From positions 1 through 46,781 of IMG/VR virus record IMGVR_UViG_3300047446_000161: a stretch of 46,781 nt of DNA; one strand, 5' to 3'. Position numbers and translations under genes: made by a program. How positions within the stretch are numbered: position 1 is the first letter of the stretch; the number at the start of each line of letters is the position of its first letter. Below the pieces are notes generated by a model. That model did not search any database and was not told the origin of the DNA. It saw nothing but the letters and a program-made list of their open reading frames with translations. Positions 33,657-41,415 of the stretch are shown in pieces. Source of the DNA: a virus.

Positions 33657-33910
33657 GGTGTTTGTTGATGGTGCTGGCCCTGGCGCTGACCGGGTGCGCA
33701 GCCAGGGAGCCCGAGGTACGGACTGTGCGCGTGGAGGTGCCGGTACTGGTGCCGTGCAAAACGACAGCGGTCGCCGTGCCGCCGTGGGCGGCACAGGGAC
33801 TCAAGAAGTCCGACAGCCTGGAGGTGAAGGTGCGGGCCTTGCTGGCAGAGCGCCGGCAGCGAATCGGTTATGAGCGCCAGTTGCTGGCAGCGGTTACGGC
33901 GTGCCAGTAG
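33653..33910 (+). CDS. Outer-membrane spanin (Rz1-like lipoprotein)
   Basis: 85 residues. Lipoprotein signal with lipobox LALTGC (Cys15), Pro/Val-rich segment and a helical C-terminus. It overlaps the i-spanin only at the ends (separate rather than embedded Rz1). Its last 17 bases overlap the end of the opposing LexA-box gene. Confidence 0.78.
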   Translation: MRCLLMVLALALTGCAAREPEVRTVRVEVPVLVPCKTTAVAVPPWAAQGLKKSDSLEVKVRALLAERRQRIGYERQLLAAVTACQ

Positions 33911-34247
33911 CCGCCACCCCTTTTTCCAGCAGTAGACGCTGATTCTCCCTGAGCAGATAGTCGCGCTGCTCGGCAACGAGTCTCATGCCGAGGATGGCGG
34001 GCTCTGAGCATTTCTCTTTGAGTTCTGCGATCTCCGCCAAGGCTGCCTTCAGCGCGTTTTCCGCTATGGCCTTGCCGGTGGTCAGCGCGTCATTCATTTG
34101 CACAAGCCCGGCGATGTTCTTCCGGGCATTGCGTAGCAGCGCCTCAGTTTGGGTTAGTTCGTCCTCAAGCAGAGTGCACTGGTGCTTGTACATTTCCAGA
34201 GGCGTGGGGCAGCCAAGCCACGCGGAGGTGTCTTCGTCGATGTTCAT
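33894..34247 (-). CDS. Coiled-coil protein under a LexA box
   Basis: 117 residues beginning MNIDEDTSAW, with a long coiled coil (about 20-100) and no TM segment. The start is not certain: a poor ribosome site precedes 34247, and an upstream ATG at 34277 lies inside the LexA box. A perfect LexA palindrome stands 19 bases upstream, so expression should rise in the SOS response. It lies against the lysis genes. It could take part in induction (like small antirepressors) or protect the host; no family recognised. Confidence 0.6.
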   Translation of the reverse strand: MNIDEDTSAWLGCPTPLEMYKHQCTLLEDELTQTEALLRNARKNIAGLVQMNDALTTGKAIAENALKAALAEIAELKEKCSEPAILGMRLVAEQRDYLLRENQRLLLEKGVAATGTP

Positions 34248-34491
34248 GGTGGGAAAACTCAAGTGCTGTATGTGCATACAGTAATCGAGGCGAGATAGAT
34301 TTGGGAGGGGTGTTCGTCGGCAGGTCGCCAGAGGAGGCTTTCGCTGTCTAATACTAGCAGGTGCCAACCCGGTTTCATTGGTCCTAAATCGCCAATAATG
34401 GCGATGGAGTTTTAGACGGTGAATCTCTGAACGCCGTGTAGCACGAGGCTTGCGACCACATCCAGCCCTTACTGCTGCAGTATCGGGGCGG
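34248..34491. other. Intergenic region between two minus-strand SOS-linked genes
   Basis: Besides the LexA box it holds a small ATCGCC/GGCGAT hairpin near 34388-34405 that may end transcription from the SRAP gene. No gene was seen. Confidence 0.4.
34266..34281 (-). promoter_or_regulatory. LexA (SOS) box
   Basis: CTGTATGTGCATACAG is a perfect palindrome with the CTGT-N8-ACAG consensus; on the minus strand it is preceded by TA, as in the extended consensus. It ends 19 bases before the start at 34247. Confidence 0.85.
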
Positions 34492-35175
34492 CTATTGAAT
34501 CATTGGCTCAATCAACTTTGGCCCTTTGTTCCGGACATTGCCCACGGCCGTGTCGACCTTGAACCATTCAAACACTTCTGCGGGTTCGCCCTGATGCAGC
34601 ACCATCTGCTCGGCGCGCTCCTTGGGCGTAGCCGGGTCCCGCCATTCCCGCGCAAGGTCCGGCGTTAACACAACGGGGCGCCGGTCGTGAATGTCCACCA
34701 TACCGCCCGCGCTGTCGGCGGTGATGATCACGAAGCCGTCGTGCTCGCTTGGGCCTTCATCGGCGTCGGGTAGTTGGCCGATGGCAGCACACAAGACCGG
34801 CGCACCATCGCGTCGACGAATCAAATAGGGTTGCTTTTTGGGCCCGCCTTCATCAACCCACTCGAACCAGTTATCGATCGGCGTGATTGCCCGGTGTGGC
34901 CAGATCGCCCGGAAGAACGGGCCATGAGCTACCTTCTCCACGCGGGCATTTATCGGCGCGGCACGGTCCTTGGCCCAGTGAGGCCGCCATCCCCAGCGCA
35001 CGGGGTCAGCGTGCAACAGATCTTCCTGGATGTGCAGCAATGCTACCTGGGTGGATGGGGCTACGTTGTAGCGCTCAATCGGCTGGTCACCCACGGAATT
35101 CGCCAGGGCATTGGGCATGCTCAACGCGGCAACGAAATCGTGGATTCCTCGATACTGCGTAAGTCTCCCGCACAT
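34492..35175 (-). CDS. SRAP (YedK/HMCES-type) abasic-site crosslinking protein
   Basis: 227 residues. It should form a protective thiazolidine link to abasic sites in single-stranded DNA through Cys2. Cys2 (MCGR), Asn76 and Arg78 (NARVE), Glu105 (WFEW) and His163 (DIHDRRP) all match the catalytic set. Autoproteolytic removal of Met1 exposes Cys. Although the family is often SOS-linked, I see no LexA box directly upstream. Prophage carriage would help DNA repair during replication or induction. Confidence 0.9.
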   Translation of the reverse strand: MCGRLTQYRGIHDFVAALSMPNALANSVGDQPIERYNVAPSTQVALLHIQEDLLHADPVRWGWRPHWAKDRAAPINARVEKVAHGPFFRAIWPHRAITPIDNWFEWVDEGGPKKQPYLIRRRDGAPVLCAAIGQLPDADEGPSEHDGFVIITADSAGGMVDIHDRRPVVLTPDLAREWRDPATPKERAEQMVLHQGEPAEVFEWFKVDTAVGNVRNKGPKLIEPMIQ

Positions 35176-35343
35176 TCCCGCGTTCCTCCCTATTTTCAGT
35201 CAGTGTAGATCGTGACCGCTAAGCGAGCAGTGGGGGCGGGCGCGATAGATAGATCAGAACGAGATGCTGATTTAAGCCTTGCTGCGGCGCCGAAAACTCG
35301 ATGGTAATCTTATGAGAAGGGCTTTTGTTCGAGGGTATTTTAG

Positions 35344-35622
35344 ATGGGTATCGGTGCTAGATTAAAATCTGAAAGGATTCGCCTCGGCTTAACCCAAGCC
35401 ATGCTCGGTGCCGCAGGGGGAGTGGAGGTGAATGCTCAAGGTCGATATGAGGCCGGAGCTAGAATTCCGCGGGCGGACTATCTAGCGTCGATCGCTAAGG
35501 TCGGCATCGACGTTCTTTATGTCGTCACTGGGCAGCGAATGAAGAATCGGGCAGCTGACTTCACGAGTAGTTGCGGTTCACCACCAGTGAGTCAAAGCGA
35601 ATCCAAGATCCGAGTGCACTGA
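35344..35622 (+). CDS. Small XRE-type HTH regulator
   Basis: 92 residues. An N-terminal helix-turn-helix (about 4-58, MGIGARLKSERIRLGLTQ…) and a GIDVLYVVTGQR motif after it are typical of small Pseudomonas phage regulators near attachment sites. The C-terminus is short and polar, so no cleavable repressor domain is present. GAGGG precedes the ATG by about nine bases. It is not the main SOS-cleaved repressor. Confidence 0.75.
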   Translation: MGIGARLKSERIRLGLTQAMLGAAGGVEVNAQGRYEAGARIPRADYLASIAKVGIDVLYVVTGQRMKNRAADFTSSCGSPPVSQSESKIRVH

Positions 35623-35639
35623 ATTCTGCACTGGCGAAC

Positions 35640-35849
35640 TCACTCTGGCGACATTAGTAGTGCCAGTGCCAGCTTTATGAACTCCTCATTCTCATCAATG
35701 GTGTGCAGAGCTCCTCGTATATTCTCGGCCACCTCAGCAGAGCCGCGTTGCTCGACCCAACCTGACAGCTCCATGATAGATGCTTCAAGCGCTAGCTGGT
35801 TTTCGTACAGTTTTGAGAGCAGGGAAGGGAGTAGGTCTGAGTTGGGCAT
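35640..35849 (-). CDS. Small protein near attachment site
   Basis: 69 residues, helical and acidic, with a strong GGAGG site before the ATG. It faces the HTH gene. A pattern with LLPSLLSKLYENQLALEASIMEL and a Glu-rich end is seen; no function known. The open frame extends 37 codons further upstream without a site. Confidence 0.55.
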   Translation of the reverse strand: MPNSDLLPSLLSKLYENQLALEASIMELSGWVEQRGSAEVAENIRGALHTIDENEEFIKLALALLMSPE

Positions 35850-36063
35850 ATCTGTTCCTCCGTGAAGTGAACAGCGTAGCAGTCGATGTGATTTGAGTAT
35901 TTGATTTAGGCCGGCAGAACGCCGAGATAGGGGTTTTGCGGCGCAATTTCTGCACCGCAAAATTTTTAGACCCCTTGAATTGAAAGGGTTGCATAGAAGG
36001 CAATTAAGCCTTGTTGCGTTGCAAGAAAGAGGCTAGTTGGTTGATTTTAAAAGAAAAAGCTAC

Positions 36064-36121
36064 GGACTTAAAATCCCCCGCTCGTAAGGGCGTCCCGGTT
36101 CGATTCCGGGTTCGGGCACCA
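36064..36121 (+). other. 3' fragment of tRNA-Leu(UAA), likely attachment site
   Basis: From GGACTTAAAATCC (anticodon loop with TAA) through a variable arm, a TpsiC arm (CCCGG-TTCGATT-CCGGG) to TTCGGGCACCA this is the 3' part of a leucine tRNA. The 5' acceptor, D arm and anticodon stem are missing, so it is no functional gene. An integrase gene on the minus strand ends 83 bases away. It is the natural att site between prophage 1 and the second prophage. Confidence 0.8.
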
Positions 36122-36203
36122 ATTAAAATCAAGGGTTTGCTGGCGAAAGCTGATGCAAGCCCTTGTTTGTTTTTGGTCCGCGATTTATCAGTTGGTCCGC
36201 AAT

Positions 36204-36875
36204 TCATTTCGTCGGCGAGACTTTTTTGCCTTTTCGATTGCGGATGTACTGCTCGGTCATCACCACAGTGGTATGCCCAAGTTGATCCTTGGCCTGCATG
36301 ATGTCCCCGCTGGATTCCGCTCTGTCTGTACCAGCCTTTGCGCGCAAATCTCGCATCTGAAACTCAGGCTTTTTAACGCCAGCAGCCTCCCTTGCCACGT
36401 CAAACCTTCTGCGCAACATGGACACCGTCATCGGTGCGCCTTCCTCCGTAACGATCAGCCGCGTCGAGCGGACTTTATGGCCCCACTTTCGGGACATTAT
36501 CCGATCAATCAAAACCTTCAGCTCGCCAGTCACCTCAATCCGGCGCTTAGCCTTTGTTTTCCCCTGGAGCACCCAAATCTGCCCATCCCTGACGTCTCGC
36601 TCGTCCATCAGGCGCGTGTCCGTTACCCGTTGGCCTGTCAGGTAGGCGAGATCCATGGCATCGCGCAGACCCACGTCGGCCTTGTCATGGACGCACTTGA
36701 AGAGCTCATCTTCCACATAGGTATCCCGCCCGGTTTCCTTGTTGCCCTTGATCCCCGCGCAGGGGTTCGCAAGCGATGTGTAGCCCTTGTCCCTGGCAAA
36801 GTTCCAGGTAGCACTGAGCAAGGCTTTTTCCCGATTCGCCCTGACCGGGACGGACTTGCGCCAGGTCATCCGCAA
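36204..36875 (-). pseudogene. Tyrosine integrase, N-terminally truncated
   Basis: About 223 residues of the C-terminal part. Tyrosine recombinase features are present: Arg in TGQRVTDTR, Lys in QGKTKAKRR, RDLR in the box II motif (common in this Pseudomonas integrase type), LGHTT and the catalytic Tyr in MTEQYIRNRKG. The N-terminal arm/core-binding region of about 100 residues is missing; upstream the frame meets stops in unrelated phage sequence at about 36876-36890. The gene is therefore broken by a deletion. Confidence 0.85.
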
Positions 36876-37029
36876 GGCTTACTACACGGCGATGACTGAG
36901 CGTCACAAGCGCCTGGAGGAGTTGACCCGCAAGACTGGCACGGCCGCCGACAAGGCCACCAAGGCTGCAACCATTGCCGCTCAGGCTGCCGATAAGGCAA
37001 ATGAAGCCCTCAATCGGGCGACGCAGTAA
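36873..37029 (+). pseudogene. 3' end of lysis-region membrane gene, second prophage
   Basis: The frame encodes RKAYYTAMTERHKRLEEL and continues through QAADKANEA, matching the C-terminal half of the gene at 6166-6504. The TM segment and start are missing; the sequence abuts the integrase remnant in the opposite strand. It is a direct deletion junction. Confidence 0.75.
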
Positions 37030-37031
37030 TC

Positions 37032-37067
37032 CGCGCCACGTTTTCTTAACTCATAAATTGTGGCGCG
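37032..37067 (+). repeat. Intergenic inverted repeat, second copy
   Basis: CGCGCCAC and GTGGCGCG with a 20-base loop, partner of 6804-6839. The left arm and the following GTTTTC are the same; the loop differs. Confidence 0.6.
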
Positions 37068-37088
37068 TAATGCGCCGAGGGTATCGTC

Positions 37089-37187
37089 ATGGCTTCGAAC
37101 ACCAATTCTTCCAAGACTGTCACCCTGTTCGGCGGGATCGCACTGGTGATCATCGTCCTGGTGGTGGCTGCATTCATCTTCGTGTGA
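37089..37187 (+). CDS. 32-residue single-TM peptide
   Basis: MASNTNSSKTVTLFGGIALV followed by a hydrophobic run to the end: a polar Ser/Thr/Asn start of about 10 residues and one TM helix. GAGGG precedes the ATG. The next gene starts five bases after the stop. It could be a small membrane regulator or holin-like peptide; it is too short for family assignment. Confidence 0.55.
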   Translation: MASNTNSSKTVTLFGGIALVIIVLVVAAFIFV

Positions 37188-37191
37188 CGCA

Positions 37192-37392
37192 GTGAGCAAC
37201 GTCACCCGACTGCGCCACGCGCTGCCGATGAGCCGAGACATCAATGCGGCGGTAAGCGCGCTCGACAAGGCCATTGCCGATGCCGTGGACGCTGCCAGGG
37301 AATCCGGGCTGCCCCAAGGCCTGATCGTTGGACTGCTCCACGGTCATGCACACGCACAGACGCACCAGATGGTTACTCAAGCTGCTGAATGA
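37192..37392 (+). CDS. Small phage protein, function unknown
   Basis: 66 residues from a GTG start, five bases after the TM peptide. One helix with SRDINAAVSALDKAIADAVDAA and a His-rich GLLHGHAHAQTHQ end that could bind metal. This type is common in Pseudomonas prophages; role unknown. Confidence 0.55.
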   Translation: MSNVTRLRHALPMSRDINAAVSALDKAIADAVDAARESGLPQGLIVGLLHGHAHAQTHQMVTQAAE

Positions 37393-37441
37393 GCATGGAA
37401 GAGGGTTATCATGAGATGAATCACTATCTGAAGGAACGAAA

Positions 37442-37870
37442 ATGAGCACGGATACGCGCAGTGTGCTGCTTCATCAATCGGCGAGCACTGAATCGATGGG
37501 GTTTGACCGGTTTATCTTGGGTGCCACTTTAGCTGCGTGCGCTTATATGGCTCAGACGATTCCTTTTGGCCCCTTGGGTCACAACATTGAAACGATGTAC
37601 CTGTGGACGCTGGCCGTGATGGCAGCAGCAGCATTTTTTGGGTTTAAGCGAATCGAAGCGGTAATCGAGATGGTGAAATACAACTCTCAATACCTGGCGG
37701 ATTTAGAGACCGGCAAGGTCAAAACCGAAGAACATTTCGACCGGTACCAGGCCACACTTAAAAGCAAATCGCGCCGAACATTGAGTTTTTATAAAGCGCG
37801 TAACACTACTCTATTCATGTCGTTTACTTGCTATGTGGCAACGAAGGTTTTTGCAACCTATCAAATTTAG
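37442..37870 (+). CDS. Small membrane protein, cargo upstream of terminase
   Basis: 142 residues with probable TM segments near 25-45 and 52-68 and a weaker one at 121-138, and a charged cytoplasmic stretch between. GAAGGAACG precedes the ATG. It stands where prophage 1 has the 82-residue and HslV-like genes. Function unknown; inner-membrane cargo proteins of prophages often affect superinfection. Confidence 0.55.
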   Translation: MSTDTRSVLLHQSASTESMGFDRFILGATLAACAYMAQTIPFGPLGHNIETMYLWTLAVMAAAAFFGFKRIEAVIEMVKYNSQYLADLETGKVKTEEHFDRYQATLKSKSRRTLSFYKARNTTLFMSFTCYVATKVFATYQI

Positions 37871-37872
37871 TT

Positions 37873-37894
37873 GTGCCGCAGGTGAGTGCGGCAC
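37873..37894. terminator. Hairpin between convergent genes
   Basis: GTGCCGCA-GGTGAG-TGCGGCAC, 8-bp stem between the membrane gene and the opposing small gene. No T-run on the plus strand; AT-rich on the minus side. Confidence 0.5.
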
Positions 37895-37901
37895 GGGTGG
37901 G

Positions 37902-38114
37902 TCACTTCAGTTTCAACGCTTCCTGGATTTTATCAGCGTAATCGCCCAGGCTGTTTAGTTCCGCATCCAACAGGCCGCCACTGTGCGCACCGCTTACATT
38001 CAGGGCAATAAGATCAAGAGCTGCTGCGACGGCCATTGCTCTTTGTGATTCAACTGATTGGCCCCGGTAGGTATGGGAAGCGATGTTTCCGATGTTCTTG
38101 ATGCCTTCACTCAT
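37902..38114 (-). CDS. Small phage protein, function unknown
   Basis: 70 residues with GGAG before the ATG. Helical; SQRAMAVAAALDLIALNVSG forms an amphipathic middle helix. It is convergent with the membrane gene. No family recognised. Confidence 0.5.
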   Translation of the reverse strand: MSEGIKNIGNIASHTYRGQSVESQRAMAVAAALDLIALNVSGAHSGGLLDAELNSLGDYADKIQEALKLK

Positions 38115-38201
38115 GGCTGAAGCTCCATTGACATGAGCCTTACCAATACCGGCAACTCGCCACTATTGCAATCCTACATTTAGCCGTACCTGAGATAATT
38201 T

Positions 38202-38469
38202 ATGACAACCAAGCAACCCGACTGGGAGGCAATCGAACGCGCCTACCGGGCCGGGCTGCTTTCCATCCGAGAGATCGCTTCAACCCAGGGCATCACCCAC
38301 GGCGCCATCAACAAGCGCGCCAAGCGTGATGGGTGGGAGCGCAACCTCAAGGCAAAGATCCAGGCCAAGGCCGATGCACTGGTATCCAAACGCACGGTAT
38401 CCACTGAGGTATCCACCAAACAGGCGGATACCGTGCGGGAGATCATCGAGGTCAATGCTGAGGCCATTG
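38202..38469 (+). pseudogene. Terminase small subunit, N-terminal fragment
   Basis: Near-identical to the first 88 codons of the gene at 7299, including the HTH. The match stops at CATTG (38465-38469), a 5-base microhomology shared with gpK (23154-23158) and terminase (7562-7566). The usual ribosome site is missing upstream. Confidence 0.9.
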
Positions 38470-38821
38470 TCGCGGCCATCCAGGCGCACGCGGCGGAGGA
38501 ATATCCGCGCGAGTGCTGCGGCCTGTTGTTGGCCGTCGGCCGAGCGCAGAAGTACTTCCCGTGCCGGAACACCGCCACGGAACCCCAGCCAGTACGAGCA
38601 GCATTACGAGGCCGCTGGCTTTGTGCGGGTGGACCAGCCGCAGCGCGGTGACCTGATCGTCATGCATGTGGGACGGACGGTTCACCCAAATCATGCAGGG
38701 ATTTATCTGGGCACTGATCCGGTGTTACCTGGCAAAGAGTCAGGCACGTTCGGCCCTGGCCCTTTCTTGTTACACCACCTATACGGCAGGCCGTCCGAGA
38801 TCATCGTCTATTGCGGTCCCT
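38465..38821 (+). pseudogene. gpK remnants (JAMM and NlpC/P60 pieces)
   Basis: 38465-38580 matches the start of gpK (Glu and the ECCG part of the JAMM domain) in frame with the terminase piece. A second deletion then joins, out of frame, the C-terminal P60 part (YEQHYEAAGF onwards, with PNHAGIYLG) from about 38594. The P60 frame is stopped at 38821 by TAG where the intact gene has TGG. Catalytic His71 and Cys126 equivalents are lost. Confidence 0.88.
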
Positions 38822-38902
38822 AGCACGAGAGAACACGCCTGATACTCAGGCATAAAGACGCAAAACAACCAACATGACGTGATTCAGCAGCAGGAGATTT
38901 GC

Positions 38903-39064
38903 ATGAAGAACAAAATTACGCGCGCGAAGGTCGGGAGTGTCATTTGCAGCGCTGCGAAAAACGCGGATGGTTCCCCTGTTTGGATTCTTTCTAAAGGCGG
39001 CGGCATCTCAATAAGCGCGCTGCCTAAGGAGTGCCGCTCGAGCTCTTCAGCTATCAGTGCTTAG
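38903..39064 (+). CDS. Small protein after gpK remnant, K-I island
   Basis: 53 residues, start at 38903 with AGGAG upstream. Basic N-terminus, a Gly-Gly-Gly turn and a Ser-rich end. Holds the same place as the 57-residue gene at 23931 but is unrelated. Convergent and slightly overlapping with the next gene. Confidence 0.45.
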   Translation: MKNKITRAKVGSVICSAAKNADGSPVWILSKGGGISISALPKECRSSSSAISA

Positions 39065-39326
39065 ACTCATCTTGTCCCAGCCATTGCATGACCTGAGCTT
39101 GGTCGCTGAGGATAATCCTTAGAGGCCTTGCGTAAGCCTCTTCCGCTTCAGGACCCCGAAATGGCTGAGGCACTTTATTGTCCAAGAAGAACTGAGTCAC
39201 CTTTTTCAATGCGTCGTTATTGAATCCTGGTGATGCCTTCAGGGCGATTGCGAGAGCGCCCAAAGCATTGACAACGCCAACGCCAACGTCGAATGCCGAC
39301 ATGCTCACTTTTACTTCTTCTGTCAC
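39054..39326 (-). CDS. Small helical protein with conserved 80-bp leader, copy 2
   Basis: 90 residues from a GTG start (GGAGG four bases upstream; the frame is open further but runs into the leader). The N-terminal half has NALGALAIALKASPGFNNDALKKVTQFF, resembling the 74-residue gene at 24040 in pattern; the C-terminal part is extended. Function unknown. Confidence 0.6.
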   Translation of the reverse strand: MTEEVKVSMSAFDVGVGVVNALGALAIALKASPGFNNDALKKVTQFFLDNKVPQPFRGPEAEEAYARPLRIILSDQAQVMQWLGQDESKH

Positions 39327-39327
39327 A

Positions 39328-39407
39328 TTGACCTCCAGGTCATAAACGCGCCGAAATTGGCGCAACCCCAGTCCTTGGGCTTGCAGGCGAAGGACTGGGG
39401 AATCCTT
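39328..39407 (-). promoter_or_regulatory. Structured leader element, copy 2
   Basis: 80 bases, about 97% the same as 24265-24345, in the same place just before the ribosome site. The 10-bp and 5-bp hairpins are fully kept, whereas the coding sequences downstream have diverged widely. Confidence 0.6.
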
Positions 39408-39522
39408 GTTTGAATGCCAGGTTTCTCTCAGTGCTTTGCTACCGTGTAGAGAAAGTTAGGTGCATTGAAATATTATTTGTGTGGGTAGTTACGAGCCAGA
39501 AATAAAAAACTTTATAGTGTTG

Positions 39523-41415
39523 TTATGGTGCTTTAATTCCGGGGCTAACTGTTGAGTTCACGAACTCAAGCACTTCCATTAGGCTGTTTAGCGTGTCTTT
39601 AGAAATAGAGGCTCGATCTATCTCGGATTCTGCGCATTTTTCCGACAAATACCAGCCTATTTGTTTCTTTGAAGGTGAGTTGGTTATTTCGTAATGGTTT
39701 TTAATCAATTCGATTGTGTTGCAATCAAGTAATTTCTCTAGAGCTACCTCCGAAAACTTTTCACTAATTGTCGCTAAAGTAAATACCGTCGCATCGGGAA
39801 GGAACCAGTCGGCCTTATACCGTGCGCATTCTTTTCTCCCTGCGGTATCATCATCAAGTAGGACTAGGAAGTGCTCACCTCTTCCCATCATTAGGCTTAT
39901 TAGAGGGCCGCTAGCACCTGAGCCGACACCTGGCAATATTCTAAAGTGCAGATTGATTCTGCTGATTTTCTGCGCAATTATTAATGCGTAGTAATCTGAT
40001 ATGCCTTCGACCAACAGATAAGGCGGGGCGCCTATTAATTCGGGCGTTATATAATCCAGACTTTCAATGACTGGCTGGAAGTAGCTAGATCTTGATGGGT
40101 AGTTTGAAAGGAACTCTTTGTATTTTGTGGCTTTAATTTTAGTGGGATTGAAGGAGAATTCAAAATGCTCTCCTTCATCTGGATTGAGTGCGGTATTTTC
40201 TACTATGTATGCGCCTCCTAGCCATCTAGGGTTTATCATGTGATGACTATGTGTTGAATATATTATTTTAGTTCCGTTAGTTGCAATTTTTTCAAAGCTT
40301 TTCAAAAGTTCTGCTTGTGCTTTTGCATGTAGATTTGCAGCGGGCTCGTCGAATATTAAAATAGATGGTTTGTTGCTGTCTCCTTTAAAGGCGGTGAACA
40401 AGAGAAACGAAAAAAACCAGCGAAACCCTAATGAGCGCTCGCTAATTTCGTAGTCAGACTCGCCGTCCGATACCATAAAGGAGGCATATGGAATATTGCC
40501 TTTACTTGTGTCAATATTCCACGTTATTGACATCTGCTTGGCTGAAGAGTCTTTTGAAAATACCCGCTTCCAACCACCAATAATTTCTTTTGTAACTAGG
40601 TTGGACGCCTTTTTAAATACTGCATCAATTAACGACTTTTCAGGGCTTGTCATAAAATTCGCAGGCCAGCTCGAATTTGGCTGGTTGACTGCGTAAGTGC
40701 TAATTCTGCGAGATACGTGTTTCTCTAAATCTAATCCTTCATCTATGCCCTCCATAATGGATTGAAATATGGATCGGTAATGTCGATTTGCGGCGGTTTC
40801 ATTTTCGTGTTCTTGTAAATATATTTTGTTTGGTATGTCTACAAGAAATGTTGGAAAATACGCAAGACTAGGAAGGTTCTTATGTAATGCATTCATACTT
40901 GCGAGCCAGAATTCCTCTGTTTCGCCGTCAGGCAGGCACTCGATAAACTCAGTGCCTTTTTTAGAGCGCACCCATAAATCAGCGTTCCACATGTCACTTG
41001 AAGATACAAGTATGCTATCTTCGAAAAGCATTTCTTTTGTTAGGGTGAATGGTTTGGATATTCGCTCTAAATCTATATAAAAGTCATTGGATTTTGCGAG
41101 CGAGGAGATTTCGCTGATATCTTTTTCATTAAGCACTACAACTGCTTCTATCTCTATGCTTGCATTGAATGCGGAACGTCTATTAATTGGAATTATTTCG
41201 TTGGTTTTGGTTTTGGCGCGGTTTCTTCCGAATATGCTTGATACTAATTTATCGCTACTAACAAAGTAGGATAGAGCCTCTAATATTGTGGTTTTGCCAC
41301 TTTCGTTTAAGCCGATTAGTGTAATGATTGGGCTGTTTGTTCTATCGTCTAGGGCAATAGATGTTTCTTCTATTCCCTTGTAATTTCTTATTGTGAACTT
41401 CTTAATTTCAGGCAT
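39523..41415 (-). CDS. OLD-family ATPase-TOPRIM nuclease, K-I island cargo
   Basis: 630 residues. An ABC-type ATPase: Walker A GLNESGKT (35-42), signature SERSLGF (325-331), Walker B ILIFDEP (352-358) and a His-switch STHSHH (387-392). A C-terminal TOPRIM domain has Glu470 (LLVEGISD) and Asp521-Asp523 (LLDDDTAG). This is the overcoming-lysogenization-defect class, which degrades DNA and serves in phage exclusion. The start is at MPEIKKF, where family proteins begin; 28 codons upstream are open. Clearly AT-rich compared with phage genes, so it is foreign cargo. No helicase or other partner gene is adjacent. Confidence 0.85.
   Translation of the reverse strand: MPEIKKFTIRNYKGIEETSIALDDRTNSPIITLIGLNESGKTTILEALSYFVSSDKLVSSIFGRNRAKTKTNEIIPINRRSAFNASIEIEAVVVLNEKDISEISSLAKSNDFYIDLERISKPFTLTKEMLFEDSILVSSSDMWNADLWVRSKKGTEFIECLPDGETEEFWLASMNALHKNLPSLAYFPTFLVDIPNKIYLQEHENETAANRHYRSIFQSIMEGIDEGLDLEKHVSRRISTYAVNQPNSSWPANFMTSPEKSLIDAVFKKASNLVTKEIIGGWKRVFSKDSSAKQMSITWNIDTSKGNIPYASFMVSDGESDYEISERSLGFRWFFSFLLFTAFKGDSNKPSILIFDEPAANLHAKAQAELLKSFEKIATNGTKIIYSTHSHHMINPRWLGGAYIVENTALNPDEGEHFEFSFNPTKIKATKYKEFLSNYPSRSSYFQPVIESLDYITPELIGAPPYLLVEGISDYYALIIAQKISRINLHFRILPGVGSGASGPLISLMMGRGEHFLVLLDDDTAGRKECARYKADWFLPDATVFTLATISEKFSEVALEKLLDCNTIELIKNHYEITNSPSKKQIGWYLSEKCAESEIDRASISKDTLNSLMEVLEFVNSTVSPGIKAP

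Noticed and set aside
36000-36121. Complete tRNA-Leu gene
   Set aside because: No 5' acceptor strand pairing with TTCGGGC and no D arm are present upstream; only the 3' part is there.
36787-37029. 80-residue plus-strand gene across the integrase junction
   Set aside because: Its first part is antisense integrase; only the part after 36873 has phage homology, so it is a junction product.
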